A stretch of 64,000 nt of DNA from Burkholderiales bacterium (GCA_016213205.1 JACRAZ010000070.1:1-64000); one strand, 5' to 3'; counted from the first letter of the stretch, positions 26,110-35,062 are shown. The notes: generated by a model not told the origin, from the sequence alone. Made by a program: numbers and translations.

Positions 26110-27845
26110 GCGCCGATCCGGAGGAAGGCCGGTGCCACCTGGCCGGCGGCCTGGCCTGGGTTGGCGATGCTCAGCCCACGCAGGCCGGGCGCTGCGCCGG
26201 CGGCCGTGTCGACCGACAAGGACAGCACCTGGCTGGTGGAGGGATACGAGTTGCCCGGCACGGTGTAGTTGATGTCGTCCTGCAGCCCGAGCACCTTCAC
26301 CGTCAGGTCGCCGGCCGGCCCGTCGAAGGCGACGCTGGGCAGTTCGCCGTTCGGCCCGCGCGTGGCGCCCACGCAGGCCAACGACAGCAGCACGCCACTT
26401 TGCCCCGGCGCCACCGTGGGCGGCAGGATCACGGTGTTGGCGGCCAGCACCATGGGCGCGCCCACCGGATTGGCCGGCGCGGCGGTGCCGTAGTAGGCGT
26501 TCCAGAGGGCCGTGTGCATCATCTGCAGCGGCTGTGGCGTGGGGTCCGGCGGCGTGCCCGCGCAGGGCAGCGTGGCCAGCGGGCCGCTGATCGGGATCGG
26601 CGTCGCGTTGATCTGCATGAAGAAGGTGGCGGCGATCTGCGCCGCGTAGTCGATAGGCGTGCCGCCGATCGTGATGTCGCTCACCGTGAAGCCCAGGTCA
26701 GCCGGCACCTCGTACACCGCATGCAGGATGAAGTTGCCGGGCAGCGGGTTGCCGTACATGTCGTTTAGCGACAGGGCGCCGCGCCGCACCGTCCAGTAGT
26801 CGGCCGCGGTGGCCCCGGCCGGCGCGTTGGCCGGCAGCGCGTACTGGCTGAAATCGGGCATCTGGATGTAGAGGCCCGGCGGGTCGGTGATCGTGACCCG
26901 GTTGTTCTGCCCGACCACCAGGTTGACCAGCAGGCCGATGTGCGGATCGCTGTTGCGGTAGGGCTGGCCGAACTGCGCGCAGCACAGCAGCTTCTCGGGG
27001 TCGGTGGGGTGGCCGTCGCGCTGCAGCGTGGCCGCGCCGGCGAGGCCCGCGATCTCGGTCTGCAGCGTGTTGGGCGTGCTGGTCAGGTGCATCGCGCCAC
27101 CGGCCTGGGCGCTGCGCACCGGCCCGGCATTCCACTTGTTCAGCGGGTTGTAGGCGGGCTGTCCGGTGGAGGGGTCGTTCACCGGCTGGCCGCTGGCATC
27201 CTTCAGCCACAGGTCTTCGGCCTGGATGTCATCGTTGCCCAGCGTGCTGCGGTACAGCGCCAGCACCGTGTCCGGGGCCACGCGCCACAGCGTGTACCAA
27301 TACTCGGGGTTCTCGCAGGTGAAATCGATGCGCAGGATCTTGCCCGTGCTGGGATCGCGCAGCACGCTCCATTCGCAGTACTCGTCCTGCCAGCCTCGCG
27401 GGCCGTAGGGGCCGTAGGGCAGCTGCTCGGCCTGGCCGGAGCAGGGGTCGGTGGTGATGTCGGGAAAGCTCTGGCGGTTCGACGCCGCGGGGCCGGGCTG
27501 CCAGCCGAAATCGGCGAGCTGGTTGATCTGCGTGGCCGACAGCGCCGACTGCCAGTCGGCCCCGTTGTAGAAGCCGATGCGCCCGGGCATCGCCGACCAC
27601 TGGATGCCCTTGGTGGGCGCGGTGGTCGGGATCACCGTGTTCAGCGGGTTGTAGTAGTAGGGCGTGTTCGACGAGTTGCTCATCTGCCACGGGTTGCCCA
27701 CGATGGCCTGCTGCGAGATGCCGTCGAGGTAGTCGCTCCACAGCGCGGTGAAGGACTCCAGTGCGGGCGCGTTGCCGGACAGGTCGCGCAGGACCTGGTC
27801 GGCCGGGGATCGGAAGTGCGACAAGGCGCGGGCTTGCGGTGTCAT
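26106..27845 (-). CDS. Uncharacterised 579-residue protein, first gene of the LodA-type operon
   Basis: I do not recognise this family. No signal peptide or membrane segment is visible. The sequence is rich in aromatic residues, Asn and Pro. Conserved-looking patches include ILRIDFTCENPEYWYTLWRV and the C-terminal AFLRIGA. The ATG at 27845 is chosen over an upstream one because GAGG lies 5 bases before it. It is the first gene of eight coupled minus-strand genes and its stop overlaps the next start as GTGA. The composition does not differ from the neighbours. It could be a catalytic partner or a scaffold for the oxidase; nothing in the sequence settles this. Confidence 0.75.
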   Translation of the reverse strand: MTPQARALSHFRSPADQVLRDLSGNAPALESFTALWSDYLDGISQQAIVGNPWQMSNSSNTPYYYNPLNTVIPTTAPTKGIQWSAMPGRIGFYNGADWQSALSATQINQLADFGWQPGPAASNRQSFPDITTDPCSGQAEQLPYGPYGPRGWQDEYCEWSVLRDPSTGKILRIDFTCENPEYWYTLWRVAPDTVLALYRSTLGNDDIQAEDLWLKDASGQPVNDPSTGQPAYNPLNKWNAGPVRSAQAGGAMHLTSTPNTLQTEIAGLAGAATLQRDGHPTDPEKLLCCAQFGQPYRNSDPHIGLLVNLVVGQNNRVTITDPPGLYIQMPDFSQYALPANAPAGATAADYWTVRRGALSLNDMYGNPLPGNFILHAVYEVPADLGFTVSDITIGGTPIDYAAQIAATFFMQINATPIPISGPLATLPCAGTPPDPTPQPLQMMHTALWNAYYGTAAPANPVGAPMVLAANTVILPPTVAPGQSGVLLSLACVGATRGPNGELPSVAFDGPAGDLTVKVLGLQDDINYTVPGNSYPSTSQVLSLSVDTAAGAAPGLRGLSIANPGQAAGQVAPAFLRIGA

Positions 27846-27942
27846 GCGGACCTCGCTGGGTGGGGGATCGGAGGAGCGCAAGCCTAACGACGATCCGGCG
27901 CACGCAGGGGGGCGAGTGCATTTGTTGACAGCACTGGCTGGC

Positions 27943-27971
27943 CGCGTACTTAACGCTTAAAACACGCGTAC
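27943..27971 (-). promoter_or_regulatory. Direct-repeat/inverted-repeat site upstream of the LodA-type operon
   Basis: Two copies of CGCGTAC (27943-27949 and 27965-27971) are offset by exactly 22 bases, two helical turns. They flank TTAACGCTTAA (27950-27960), which has TTAA arms. The site is about 100 bases upstream of the first gene of the operon, in an otherwise featureless AT-richer patch. It is a candidate operator or promoter element; no regulator gene adjoins. Confidence 0.4.
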
Positions 27972-28091
27972 GCCATCATGGGCCGGCGCCGGCGCCGGGC
28001 GGTCGCCCGCGGGCCTGCATCAACCGGCGCATCCGATCCTGGCCCGGCGCGACGGGGCCGCGTTCACCGCGCCCGTGGGCTGATGGGTGCC

Positions 28092-28283
28092 TCAGCCCGG
28101 TGCGCGCGGCGGCCGTTGCGTGGTGGTGCCGAACGCGATGTTGGGGGGCGGCAGGCTGCGCGCCGGCCCGGCCATGAAGGCCTCGAACTCGCGCAGCGCC
28201 TCGCTCTTGCGCCGCAGCGGGCAGCGCACTGGCAGGGGAAGCGCCGCGAACGCGGCCGAGGCAAGGGCAGAGGCGAGGCTCAT
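28092..28283 (-). CDS. Small hypothetical, possibly secreted protein
   Basis: A 63-residue ORF with an N-terminal Ala/Leu-rich segment (MSLASALASAAFAALPLP) that could be a short signal peptide, followed by SEALREFEAFMAGPA and a Pro-rich tail. AAGGA lies about 10 bases before the ATG at 28283. Third codon positions are strongly GC-rich, like real genes here. An FNR-like site lies about 100 bases upstream. It follows cusA on the same strand after a 125-base gap. There is no recognised family and it may be spurious. Confidence 0.4.
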   Translation of the reverse strand: MSLASALASAAFAALPLPVRCPLRRKSEALREFEAFMAGPARSLPPPNIAFGTTTQRPPRAPG

Positions 28284-28380
28284 GACGACCATCCTTCGGT
28301 GCGAGGGACGGGGTCTTCACCCACGGCGGGGAAGCGCGCGGCCCCGAGGCGAAGACTGAACCGCGTGCGCCCCGCGTGTG

Positions 28381-28394
28381 TTGATGTGCATCAT
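28381..28394. promoter_or_regulatory. FNR/Anr-like site downstream of cusA
   Basis: TTGAT-GTGC-ATCAT differs from the TTGAT-N4-ATCAA dyad at the last base only. It lies between the cusA stop (28409) and the small ORF starting at 28283, so it could drive that ORF on the minus strand. Confidence 0.45.
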
Positions 28395-28408
28395 GGCCTG
28401 CCTCGGCT

Positions 28409-31400
28409 TCAGGCGGCTTGCGCAGCTGCGGGGCGCCCCAGCTGCCATTGCTTCACGAGTGCATACAGCGCCGGGATCACGCCCAGCGTGAGCACGGTGG
28501 ACGAGATCATGCCGCCCACCATGGGCGCGGCGATGCGGCTCATCACCTCGGAGCCGGTGCCGCTGCCCCACATGATGGGCAGCAGGCCGGCCATGATGGC
28601 CACCACCGTCATCATCTTGGGCCGCACGCGCTCGACCGCGCCTTCCATCACCGCCGCGTACAGGTCGGCCGCGCCCGGCAGCCGGCCCTCGGCGGCGCAG
28701 CGCTCACGCGCCTGGGCCCAGGCATGGTCCAGGTAGATCAGCATCACCACGCCGGTTTCGGCGGCCACGCCGGCCAGCGCGATGAAGCCCACCGCCACCG
28801 CCACCGAGAGGTTGTAGTCCAGCCACCACATCAGCCACACGCCGCCCACCAGCGCAAACGGCACCGAGAGCATCACGATCAGGGTTTCGGTCAGGCGCCG
28901 GAAGTTCAGGTACAGCAGCAGGAAGATCAGCAGCAGGGTCACCGGCACCACGATCTTCATCTTCTCGATCGCGCGTTCCATGGCCTCGAACTGGCCGCTC
29001 CAGGTGATGTAGTAGCCGGACGGGAACTTCACCTGCTCGAGCACGGCCTTGCGTGCGTCGGCCACGTAGGAGCCGATGTCGCGGCCGCGGATGTCCACGA
29101 AGATGTAGGCCGACAGCAGCGCGTTCTCGGTGCGGATGCCCGGCGTGCCGCGCGCCACCACCACCTTGGCCACCTGGCCCAGCGGCACCATGGCCCCGCC
29201 CATCGCGGGCACCAGCACCTCGCGCTCGATCTGCTCGGGGTGGGTGCGCAGCTCGCGCGGGTAGCGCACGGTGACGCCGAAGCGCTCGCGGCCCTCCACG
29301 GTGGTGGTGACCATCTCGCCGCCGAGCGCGGTGCCGATCACGTCCAGCAACTCGCCCACCGACAGGCCGTAGCGCGCCAGCGCCTGGCGGTCGGGCTCGA
29401 TGTCGAGGTAGCTGCCGCCGGTGAGCCGCTCGGCAAAGGCCGAGGTGGTGCCGGGCACGTTCTTCACCACCACCTCGATTTCCTTGGCCAGGCGCTCCAT
29501 TTCGACCAGGTCCTTGCCGAACACCTTGATGCCGATGGGCGTGCGGATGCCGGTGGACAGCATGTCGATGCGGGCCTTGATCGGCATCGTCCACGCGTTG
29601 CTGATGCCGGGGAACTGCAGTGCCTTGTCCATCTCGGCGATCAGCTTGTCGGTGGTCATGCCGGGCCGCCAGTCGGCCTGTGGTTTCAGGTTGATCACGG
29701 TCTCGAACATCTCGGTGGGCGCCGGGTCGGTGGCGGTGTTGGCGCGGCCGGCCTTGCCGTACACCGAGGCCACTTCCGGGAAGCCCTTGATGATCTTGTC
29801 CTGCGTCTGCAGCACCTCGGCGGCCTTGGTGATGGACATGCCGGGCAGCGAGGCCGGCATGTACAGCAGCGTGCCTTCGTTCAGCGTGGGCATGAACTCG
29901 CTGCCCAGCCGCGACGCGGGGAACCACGACACCGCCAGCACCACCAGCGCCAGCACGATGGTGAGCAGCTTCCAGCGCATCACCGCCGCGATGATCGGCC
30001 GGTAGGCCCAGATCAGGAAGCGGTTCAGCGGGTTCTTCGCCTCCGGCATGATGCGGCCGCGGATGAACAGCATCATCAGCACCGGCACCAGCGTCACCGA
30101 CAGCAGCGCCGCACCCGCCATCGAGAAGGTCTTGGTGTAGGCCAGCGGCGAGAACAGCCGCCCCTCCTGCGATTCGAGCGTGAACACCGGCAGGAACGAC
30201 ACGGTGATGATCAGCAACGAGAAGAACAGGGCCGGGCCCACCTCGGTGCAGGCCGCGAGCATCGCATCGGCGCGCGCCTTCAGCGTGTGCCCGGGAGGCA
30301 GCCGTTCCAGGTGCTTGTGGGCGTTCTCGATCATCACGATGGCCGCGTCCACCATCGCGCCGATGGCGATGGCGATGCCGCCCAGGCTCATCAGGTTCGA
30401 GTTCATGCCCAGCAGCTGCATCGCGATGAACGAGATCAGCACGCCCACTGGCAGCATCAGGATGGCCACCAGCGCCGAGCGCATGTGCATCAGGAACACC
30501 ACGCAGACGGCGGCCACGATCAGGCTTTCCTCGATCAGCGTGCGCGTGAGCGTGTCGATCGCGCGGTGGATCAGGTCGGAGCGGTCGTACACGGCCTGGA
30601 TCGAGACCCCTTCGGGCAGGCCGGCCGAGATCTCGGTGACCTTGGCCTTCAGGTTGTGGATGACCTCCAGCGCGTTCTGCCCGAAGCGCGCCATCGCGAT
30701 GCCGGAGACGACCTCGCCCTCGCCGTTCAACTCGGACAGGCCGCGCCGTTCATCGGGCGCCATCTCCACCCGCGCGATGTCGCGGATGAGCACCGGCGTG
30801 CCGCCTTCGCTCTTGACCACGAGCTGCTCGATGTCGGCCTTGCTGCGCAGGTAGCCCTTGCCGCGCACCATGAACTCGGTTTCGGCCATCTCGACGACGC
30901 GGCCGCCCACGTCGCGGTTGGAATCGCGGATCACCTGCGACACCTTCATCAGCGGCACGCCGTAGCTGCGCAGCTTCAGCGGGTCCACGGTCACCTGGTA
31001 GGTCTGCACGAAGCCGCCCAGCGAGGCCACCTCCGCGACACCGGGCGCCTTGGTGAGCTGGTAGCGCACGTACCAGTCCTGGATGGTGCGCAGCTCGGCC
31101 AGCGTCTTGTCCTTGGCCAGCAGCACGTACTGGTAGACCCAGCCCACGCCGGTGGCATCCGGCCCGAGCGCGGGCGTCACGCCGCGCGGCAGCCGGCTGG
31201 CGGCGAAGTTCAGGTACTCCAGCACGCGGCTGCGGGCCCAGTAGATGTCGGTGCCGTCTTCGAAGATGACGTAGACGAACGAGGCCCCGAAGAACGAGAA
31301 GCCGCGCACCACCTTGCTGCGGGGCACCGCGAGCATCGCGGTGGTCAGCGGGTAGGTCACCTGGTCTTCCACCACCTGCGGGGCCTGGCCCGGGTATTCG

Positions 31401-31552
31401 GTGTAGACGATGACCTGCACGTCCGACAGGTCGGGCAGCGCATCGAGCGGGGTCTTCATCACGGCGACCACGCCGGCGACGACGACGAACAAGGTGGCCA
31501 GCAGAACCAGGAACGGGTTCCTGCCGGACCACTGGATGATCTTGGCCAGCAT
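28409..31552 (-). CDS. cusA: CusA, Cu(I)/Ag(I) RND efflux pump
   Basis: A 1047-residue inner-membrane proton/metal antiporter of the heavy-metal RND family, with the usual two sets of six transmembrane helices after N-terminal IIQWSGRNPFLVLLATLFVV. The Met residues used by CusA for Cu(I)/Ag(I) are all present in context: LLYMPASLPGMS, PTEMFETVINL and ARIDMLSTGIRTPIGIK. This argues for monovalent copper/silver rather than CzcA-type divalent ions. It is preceded 12 bases upstream by cusB and before that by cusC, forming a tripartite pump. Expression may be tied to low oxygen through the FNR-like site at 35020. Confidence 0.95.
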   Translation of the reverse strand: MLAKIIQWSGRNPFLVLLATLFVVVAGVVAVMKTPLDALPDLSDVQVIVYTEYPGQAPQVVEDQVTYPLTTAMLAVPRSKVVRGFSFFGASFVYVIFEDGTDIYWARSRVLEYLNFAASRLPRGVTPALGPDATGVGWVYQYVLLAKDKTLAELRTIQDWYVRYQLTKAPGVAEVASLGGFVQTYQVTVDPLKLRSYGVPLMKVSQVIRDSNRDVGGRVVEMAETEFMVRGKGYLRSKADIEQLVVKSEGGTPVLIRDIARVEMAPDERRGLSELNGEGEVVSGIAMARFGQNALEVIHNLKAKVTEISAGLPEGVSIQAVYDRSDLIHRAIDTLTRTLIEESLIVAAVCVVFLMHMRSALVAILMLPVGVLISFIAMQLLGMNSNLMSLGGIAIAIGAMVDAAIVMIENAHKHLERLPPGHTLKARADAMLAACTEVGPALFFSLLIITVSFLPVFTLESQEGRLFSPLAYTKTFSMAGAALLSVTLVPVLMMLFIRGRIMPEAKNPLNRFLIWAYRPIIAAVMRWKLLTIVLALVVLAVSWFPASRLGSEFMPTLNEGTLLYMPASLPGMSITKAAEVLQTQDKIIKGFPEVASVYGKAGRANTATDPAPTEMFETVINLKPQADWRPGMTTDKLIAEMDKALQFPGISNAWTMPIKARIDMLSTGIRTPIGIKVFGKDLVEMERLAKEIEVVVKNVPGTTSAFAERLTGGSYLDIEPDRQALARYGLSVGELLDVIGTALGGEMVTTTVEGRERFGVTVRYPRELRTHPEQIEREVLVPAMGGAMVPLGQVAKVVVARGTPGIRTENALLSAYIFVDIRGRDIGSYVADARKAVLEQVKFPSGYYITWSGQFEAMERAIEKMKIVVPVTLLLIFLLLYLNFRRLTETLIVMLSVPFALVGGVWLMWWLDYNLSVAVAVGFIALAGVAAETGVVMLIYLDHAWAQARERCAAEGRLPGAADLYAAVMEGAVERVRPKMMTVVAIMAGLLPIMWGSGTGSEVMSRIAAPMVGGMISSTVLTLGVIPALYALVKQWQLGRPAAAQAA

Positions 31553-31564
31553 GGTGTCCTCGGC

Positions 31565-33034
31565 TCAGTGGCCCGTGTGGGCGGTGGGGGCGCTGCCCTT
31601 GGGGCCGGCGGCCGGCTTGGGCTGGGGCGGCGGGGGCGCGTTGGCGGTTGCGGGGGCGGAGGCCATGGCGGCGGCTGCAGCGCCGGTGTCCTTGGCTGCC
31701 GCGGTCATGCCACTGTCTTTGGCGGCTAGGGGCGCCGTGCCGAGGCCGGCCACGGCGGCCTTCAGGTTGCTTTCGGCATCGATCAGGAAGTTGGCGGAGA
31801 CGACCACCTGTTCACCGTCGCGCACGCCCTTGATCACCTGCACGTGGTGCTCGCCGCGGCCGCCGAGTTCCACCTCGCGCGGCTCGAAGCGGCCTTCCTT
31901 CACCTGCACCAGCACGATGCGGCGGGTGCCGGTGTCGATCACCGCCGAATCGGGCACCGTGAGCACCGGCGACGGGCCGCCCACGGCCAGCTCCACCTGC
32001 GCAAACATCGCGGGCTTGAGCTTGCCGCCGGGGTTGGCCAGCTCCACCCGCACGGGAATGGTTCGCGTGTCGGCCTTCATCGTGGGGTAGACGTAGGTGA
32101 TGCGGCCCTCGAAGGCCTCGTTGGGGTAGGCCGTCGTCGTGACGCGCACCTTGGCGCCGCTGCGCACCAGGCCGATGTCCTGCTCGGCCAGGTCGGCGAT
32201 CACCCACACCGAGCCCAGGTCCGTCACCTGGTAGAGCATCTCGCCGGGCATGAAGCGCATGCCCTGCAGCGCCTTCTTCTCGGTGATCACGCCGCTTGCC
32301 GGCGAAAAGAAGGTGACGGTGCGCTGCGGCTGCCCGCTCTTCACCAGTGCCTGCAACTGCTCGGGCGGGAGCTCCCAGTGGCGCAGGTGGGCGAGGCTGG
32401 ACTCCACCAGTTGCCGCATGCCGGCCTGGGCTTCGGGGCCGGCGTCCTTCATCGCGGCCAGGCCCTGCACGGCCACCACGTATTCGCGCTGCGCGGCCAT
32501 CAGCTCGGGGCTGTAGGCCTCGAACAGCGGCTGGCCGCGGGTGACGGGCTGCCCGGTCACGTTGACCAGCAGCTTCTCGACATAGCCTTCGAACCTGGCC
32601 GAGATCACCGACACCCGCCGCTCGTCGGGCTCCACCCGCCCGGCCGCACGCACGTTCTTGCCGAGCAGGCGCATGGCCGCGGGTTCGGTGCGCACGCCGA
32701 GCTTCTGGACCTTCTCGGTGCTGATGCGCACCTGGTTCGGTGTGGCCGCCTCGCCGCTGGCGCTGGACTCGTCCTCGCCTTCGTAGACGGGGATGTAGTC
32801 CATGCCCATCTGGTCTTTCTTGGGCGTGGGCGATGTGTCGGGCAGGCCCATGGGGTTGCGGTAGTACAGCAGCTTGCGCGCCTTGGGCGCGGCGCTGGCG
32901 GCCGATGCGGCCGGGGCGGCGGCGGCCGCCATGCCATCGGCGGGCTGCAGCTGCGAGCGTGCGCCCAGCCAGTAGCTGCCGCCGCCGACGGCGGCCAGCG
33001 CGGTGATCGCGAGCACGAGGGTGGGGGTCTTCAC
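31565..33034 (-). CDS. cusB: CusB, periplasmic adaptor of the Cu(I)/Ag(I) efflux pump
   Basis: A 489-residue membrane-fusion protein. The N-terminal signal/anchor (residues 4-25) is followed by a heavy-metal-binding segment (LYYRNPMGLPDTSPTPKKDQ, then MGMDYIPVYEGE), a helical hairpin, a lipoyl/barrel-sandwich region and beta domains (GVITEKKALQGMRFMPGEML, VWVIADLAEQDIGLVRSG). A variable Ala/Pro-rich tail ends in THTGH, a possible metal ligand. Its ATG overlaps the cusC stop as ATGA, so the two are coupled. It bridges CusA and CusC across the periplasm. Confidence 0.93.
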   Translation of the reverse strand: MKTPTLVLAITALAAVGGGSYWLGARSQLQPADGMAAAAAPAASAASAAPKARKLLYYRNPMGLPDTSPTPKKDQMGMDYIPVYEGEDESSASGEAATPNQVRISTEKVQKLGVRTEPAAMRLLGKNVRAAGRVEPDERRVSVISARFEGYVEKLLVNVTGQPVTRGQPLFEAYSPELMAAQREYVVAVQGLAAMKDAGPEAQAGMRQLVESSLAHLRHWELPPEQLQALVKSGQPQRTVTFFSPASGVITEKKALQGMRFMPGEMLYQVTDLGSVWVIADLAEQDIGLVRSGAKVRVTTTAYPNEAFEGRITYVYPTMKADTRTIPVRVELANPGGKLKPAMFAQVELAVGGPSPVLTVPDSAVIDTGTRRIVLVQVKEGRFEPREVELGGRGEHHVQVIKGVRDGEQVVVSANFLIDAESNLKAAVAGLGTAPLAAKDSGMTAAAKDTGAAAAAMASAPATANAPPPPQPKPAAGPKGSAPTAHTGH

Positions 33035-34332
33035 AGCTCTTCTCCCAGGATGCGTTCGATGTCGGCCAGGCGCATCTGCGCTTCGACCTGCGATTTCAGG
33101 ATGTCCTGCCGCGCCTTGCGGATCTGGCGCTGGGCGTCCAGCAGCATCGCGAACTCGGCCTTGCCGTTTTCATACGCGGCCAGGGCGGATTGCAGCGTCA
33201 GCTCCGATTGCGGCAGCAGCTGATGGCGCACCAGCGCCTCGGTGCGGCGCGCGGCGTCCAGCCCGGCGAGGTTGACGGCCAGCTCGCCCACGAGCTGCTG
33301 CGACACGGCCTCGGCCCGCGCCCGCGCGGCCACCACCATGGCCTCGGCCTCGCGTTCCTGGCCGCGGCGGGCGTCCTGTTGCAGCGGGATGTTCATCTCG
33401 AACATCACGCCCCAGGTGGTGATGCGCGAGCCCATCTGCGAGGGCGACAGGCCCACCGTGAGGTCCGGGTAGCGGTTGCGCTGGGTGAGCTCGCGATTCT
33501 TCTGCGCCTGCTCCAGGCGGGCCTGCTCGGCAGCGATCTGCGGGTTGCGCTGGCGGGCCCGCTCGGCCAGGGCCAGGGCATCGGCGGTGGCCAGCGCCGG
33601 CACCGGCCGCAGCGCCAGCGGTTCGGCCAGCGGCGCGGTGCCCTCGCGGGCAAGCAGCGTGTTCAGGCGCGCCTGGGCCTGGCGCTTCTCGCCTTCCAGC
33701 GCGATCAGCTCGCTGCGCATGGCGGTCTGCTCCAGTTGGGCGCGGATCGCGTCGGCCTGGCCCGCCAGGCCACCGGCATAACGCGCTTGCGCCACGTGCG
33801 CCAGGCGCGTCATCAGGCCCAGCACTTCGGTGGCCAGGCGTTCATTGCCCACCACGCGGTAGTACTCGGCATAGGCCGCCTTGATGCGGGCCGCCAGCTC
33901 GGCCCAGGTGGCCTGGCTGCGGGCTTCGGCCTGGCGTGCATCGGCCGCGGCGGCATCGCGCCGGAGTTCACGCTTGCCCCACAGCGGCAGCGCCTGCATC
34001 ACCGTGTAGCGTGTTTCGCCCACCTTCGAGGGCAACAGGCTGGGGGCTGCGTCGTTGCCGTAGTTGTTCACGTTCATCAGCTCGACACGCAGCACCGGGT
34101 CGGGCAGCGCACCGGCGGGGCCGACGCGCTGCGCGGCGGCGTCGGCTTCCTGCCGCATCGCGTGGAGTTCCGGGCTCTGCGCCCGGGCATGGGCCAGCAA
34201 GCCAGGCAGGTCGGCGCCCAGCGGGGCGGGCTCTGCCGCCACCGCGCCGACCAGCCCGGTGCAGGCCAGCAGGGCGCACAGCAGGCGGTGACGGGTTCGC
34301 AGGGCCATCGTCGAGGCGAGGGCGTTGGTCAT
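33031..34332 (-). CDS. cusC: CusC-type outer-membrane efflux channel (TolC family)
   Basis: A 433-residue TolC-fold protein. A signal peptide covers about residues 9-32 (RLLCALLACTGLVGAVAAEP). Two repeated outer-membrane efflux units follow, starting ARAQSPELHAMRQEADAAAQ and AERARQRNPQIAAEQARLEQ, with long coiled-coil helices. There is no lipobox, unlike E. coli CusC. AAGGAG lies 8 bases before the ATG at 34332, supporting that start. It is the first structural gene of cusCBA. The 209-base gap upstream, to the small His/Cys protein gene, shows no other gene. Confidence 0.9.
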   Translation of the reverse strand: MTNALASTMALRTRHRLLCALLACTGLVGAVAAEPAPLGADLPGLLAHARAQSPELHAMRQEADAAAQRVGPAGALPDPVLRVELMNVNNYGNDAAPSLLPSKVGETRYTVMQALPLWGKRELRRDAAAADARQAEARSQATWAELAARIKAAYAEYYRVVGNERLATEVLGLMTRLAHVAQARYAGGLAGQADAIRAQLEQTAMRSELIALEGEKRQAQARLNTLLAREGTAPLAEPLALRPVPALATADALALAERARQRNPQIAAEQARLEQAQKNRELTQRNRYPDLTVGLSPSQMGSRITTWGVMFEMNIPLQQDARRGQEREAEAMVVAARARAEAVSQQLVGELAVNLAGLDAARRTEALVRHQLLPQSELTLQSALAAYENGKAEFAMLLDAQRQIRKARQDILKSQVEAQMRLADIERILGEEL

Positions 34333-34541
34333 CGTTCGGCTCCTTGGGCGGAAGCGAAGGGATTGCAGATCGCACGGCCATCAGCGCCAGGTGGGCGGCC
34401 CGAGGGCGGCGTGCAGGTCAGGGACGATCCCGCTGAACGGGGGCGGCTGTCAAAGCCTGCCCACGAGCGGCAGCGGCCAGGCAGCGGGTGGCAGGGCCGG
34501 CATCGGCGCCGCGCATTGGGCGGCGCGGCCGGCGCCGGGCG

Positions 34542-34961
34542 CTACCGCGTGAGCCGCAGGAAGGCGATGGGAATCGGCGGGTCCAGCGCGCCATGCTGGT
34601 GGGCCACCCAGGGCGGCAGCGGCGCACGGGCCGGCACTGGCAGGCTGAAGGCGACCGGCATCGCCAGCACGGCATGCGGCGCCACATCGTCGAACGACGG
34701 CTTCAGCGGGGGGATCGAGAGCGTGACCTTGCTGCAGAAATCCTGGCAGTTGGACTTGGCCACGGTGCCGTGCTGCGCATGGGCATCGTCATGCACGTGC
34801 AAGGGCGCTGCTGGCGGTTGGGCCAAGGGTTCGGCCTGTTCGGTCAGCGCTGCCTGCTCGGTGGCCAGGCAGGCATTGGCCACGGTGGCGCCCAGGCCGC
34901 ACAGCCAGACGAACAGCAGGAGCGCTGCCCAGCGGCGAAGTTGTTGGCGGTGGCGGAACAT
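34542..34961 (-). CDS. Small secreted His/Cys-containing protein upstream of cusCBA
   Basis: A 139-residue protein with an N-terminal signal peptide (ALLLFVWLCGLGATVANACL). The mature part has APLHVHDDAHAQHG, a His cluster, followed by SNCQDFCSKVTLS with two cysteines. These are plausible metal ligands. I do not know a characterised family member. Its position directly before cusCBA on the same strand, and its exported nature, suggest a periplasmic metal chaperone or sensor for the efflux system. A perfect FNR-type site lies 59-72 bases before its start, so it is probably the promoter-proximal gene of the metal-efflux transcript. Confidence 0.75.
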   Translation of the reverse strand: MFRHRQQLRRWAALLLFVWLCGLGATVANACLATEQAALTEQAEPLAQPPAAPLHVHDDAHAQHGTVAKSNCQDFCSKVTLSIPPLKPSFDDVAPHAVLAMPVAFSLPVPARAPLPPWVAHQHGALDPPIPIAFLRLTR

Positions 34962-35019
34962 GGCGACGGTTCAGTGCAGCAACTGCGGCGCCAGTATGCG
35001 TTCGAATCACCTCACCCGG

Positions 35020-35033
35020 TTGATGAACATCAA
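35020..35033. promoter_or_regulatory. Perfect FNR/Anr site upstream of the cus group
   Basis: TTGATGAACATCAA is an exact TTGAT-N4-ATCAA dyad. It is centred about 65 bases upstream of the small secreted protein gene at 34961 and is the best of the four such sites in the window. Assuming a short leader, the position fits class II activation. Confidence 0.65.
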
Positions 35034-35062
35034 AGCGGCCGGCATGGCCGCCCGCGGCGGTG

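Noticed and set aside
28418-31729. 1103-codon plus-strand frame
   Set aside because: Antisense to cusA; no family features and the opposite strand is unambiguous.
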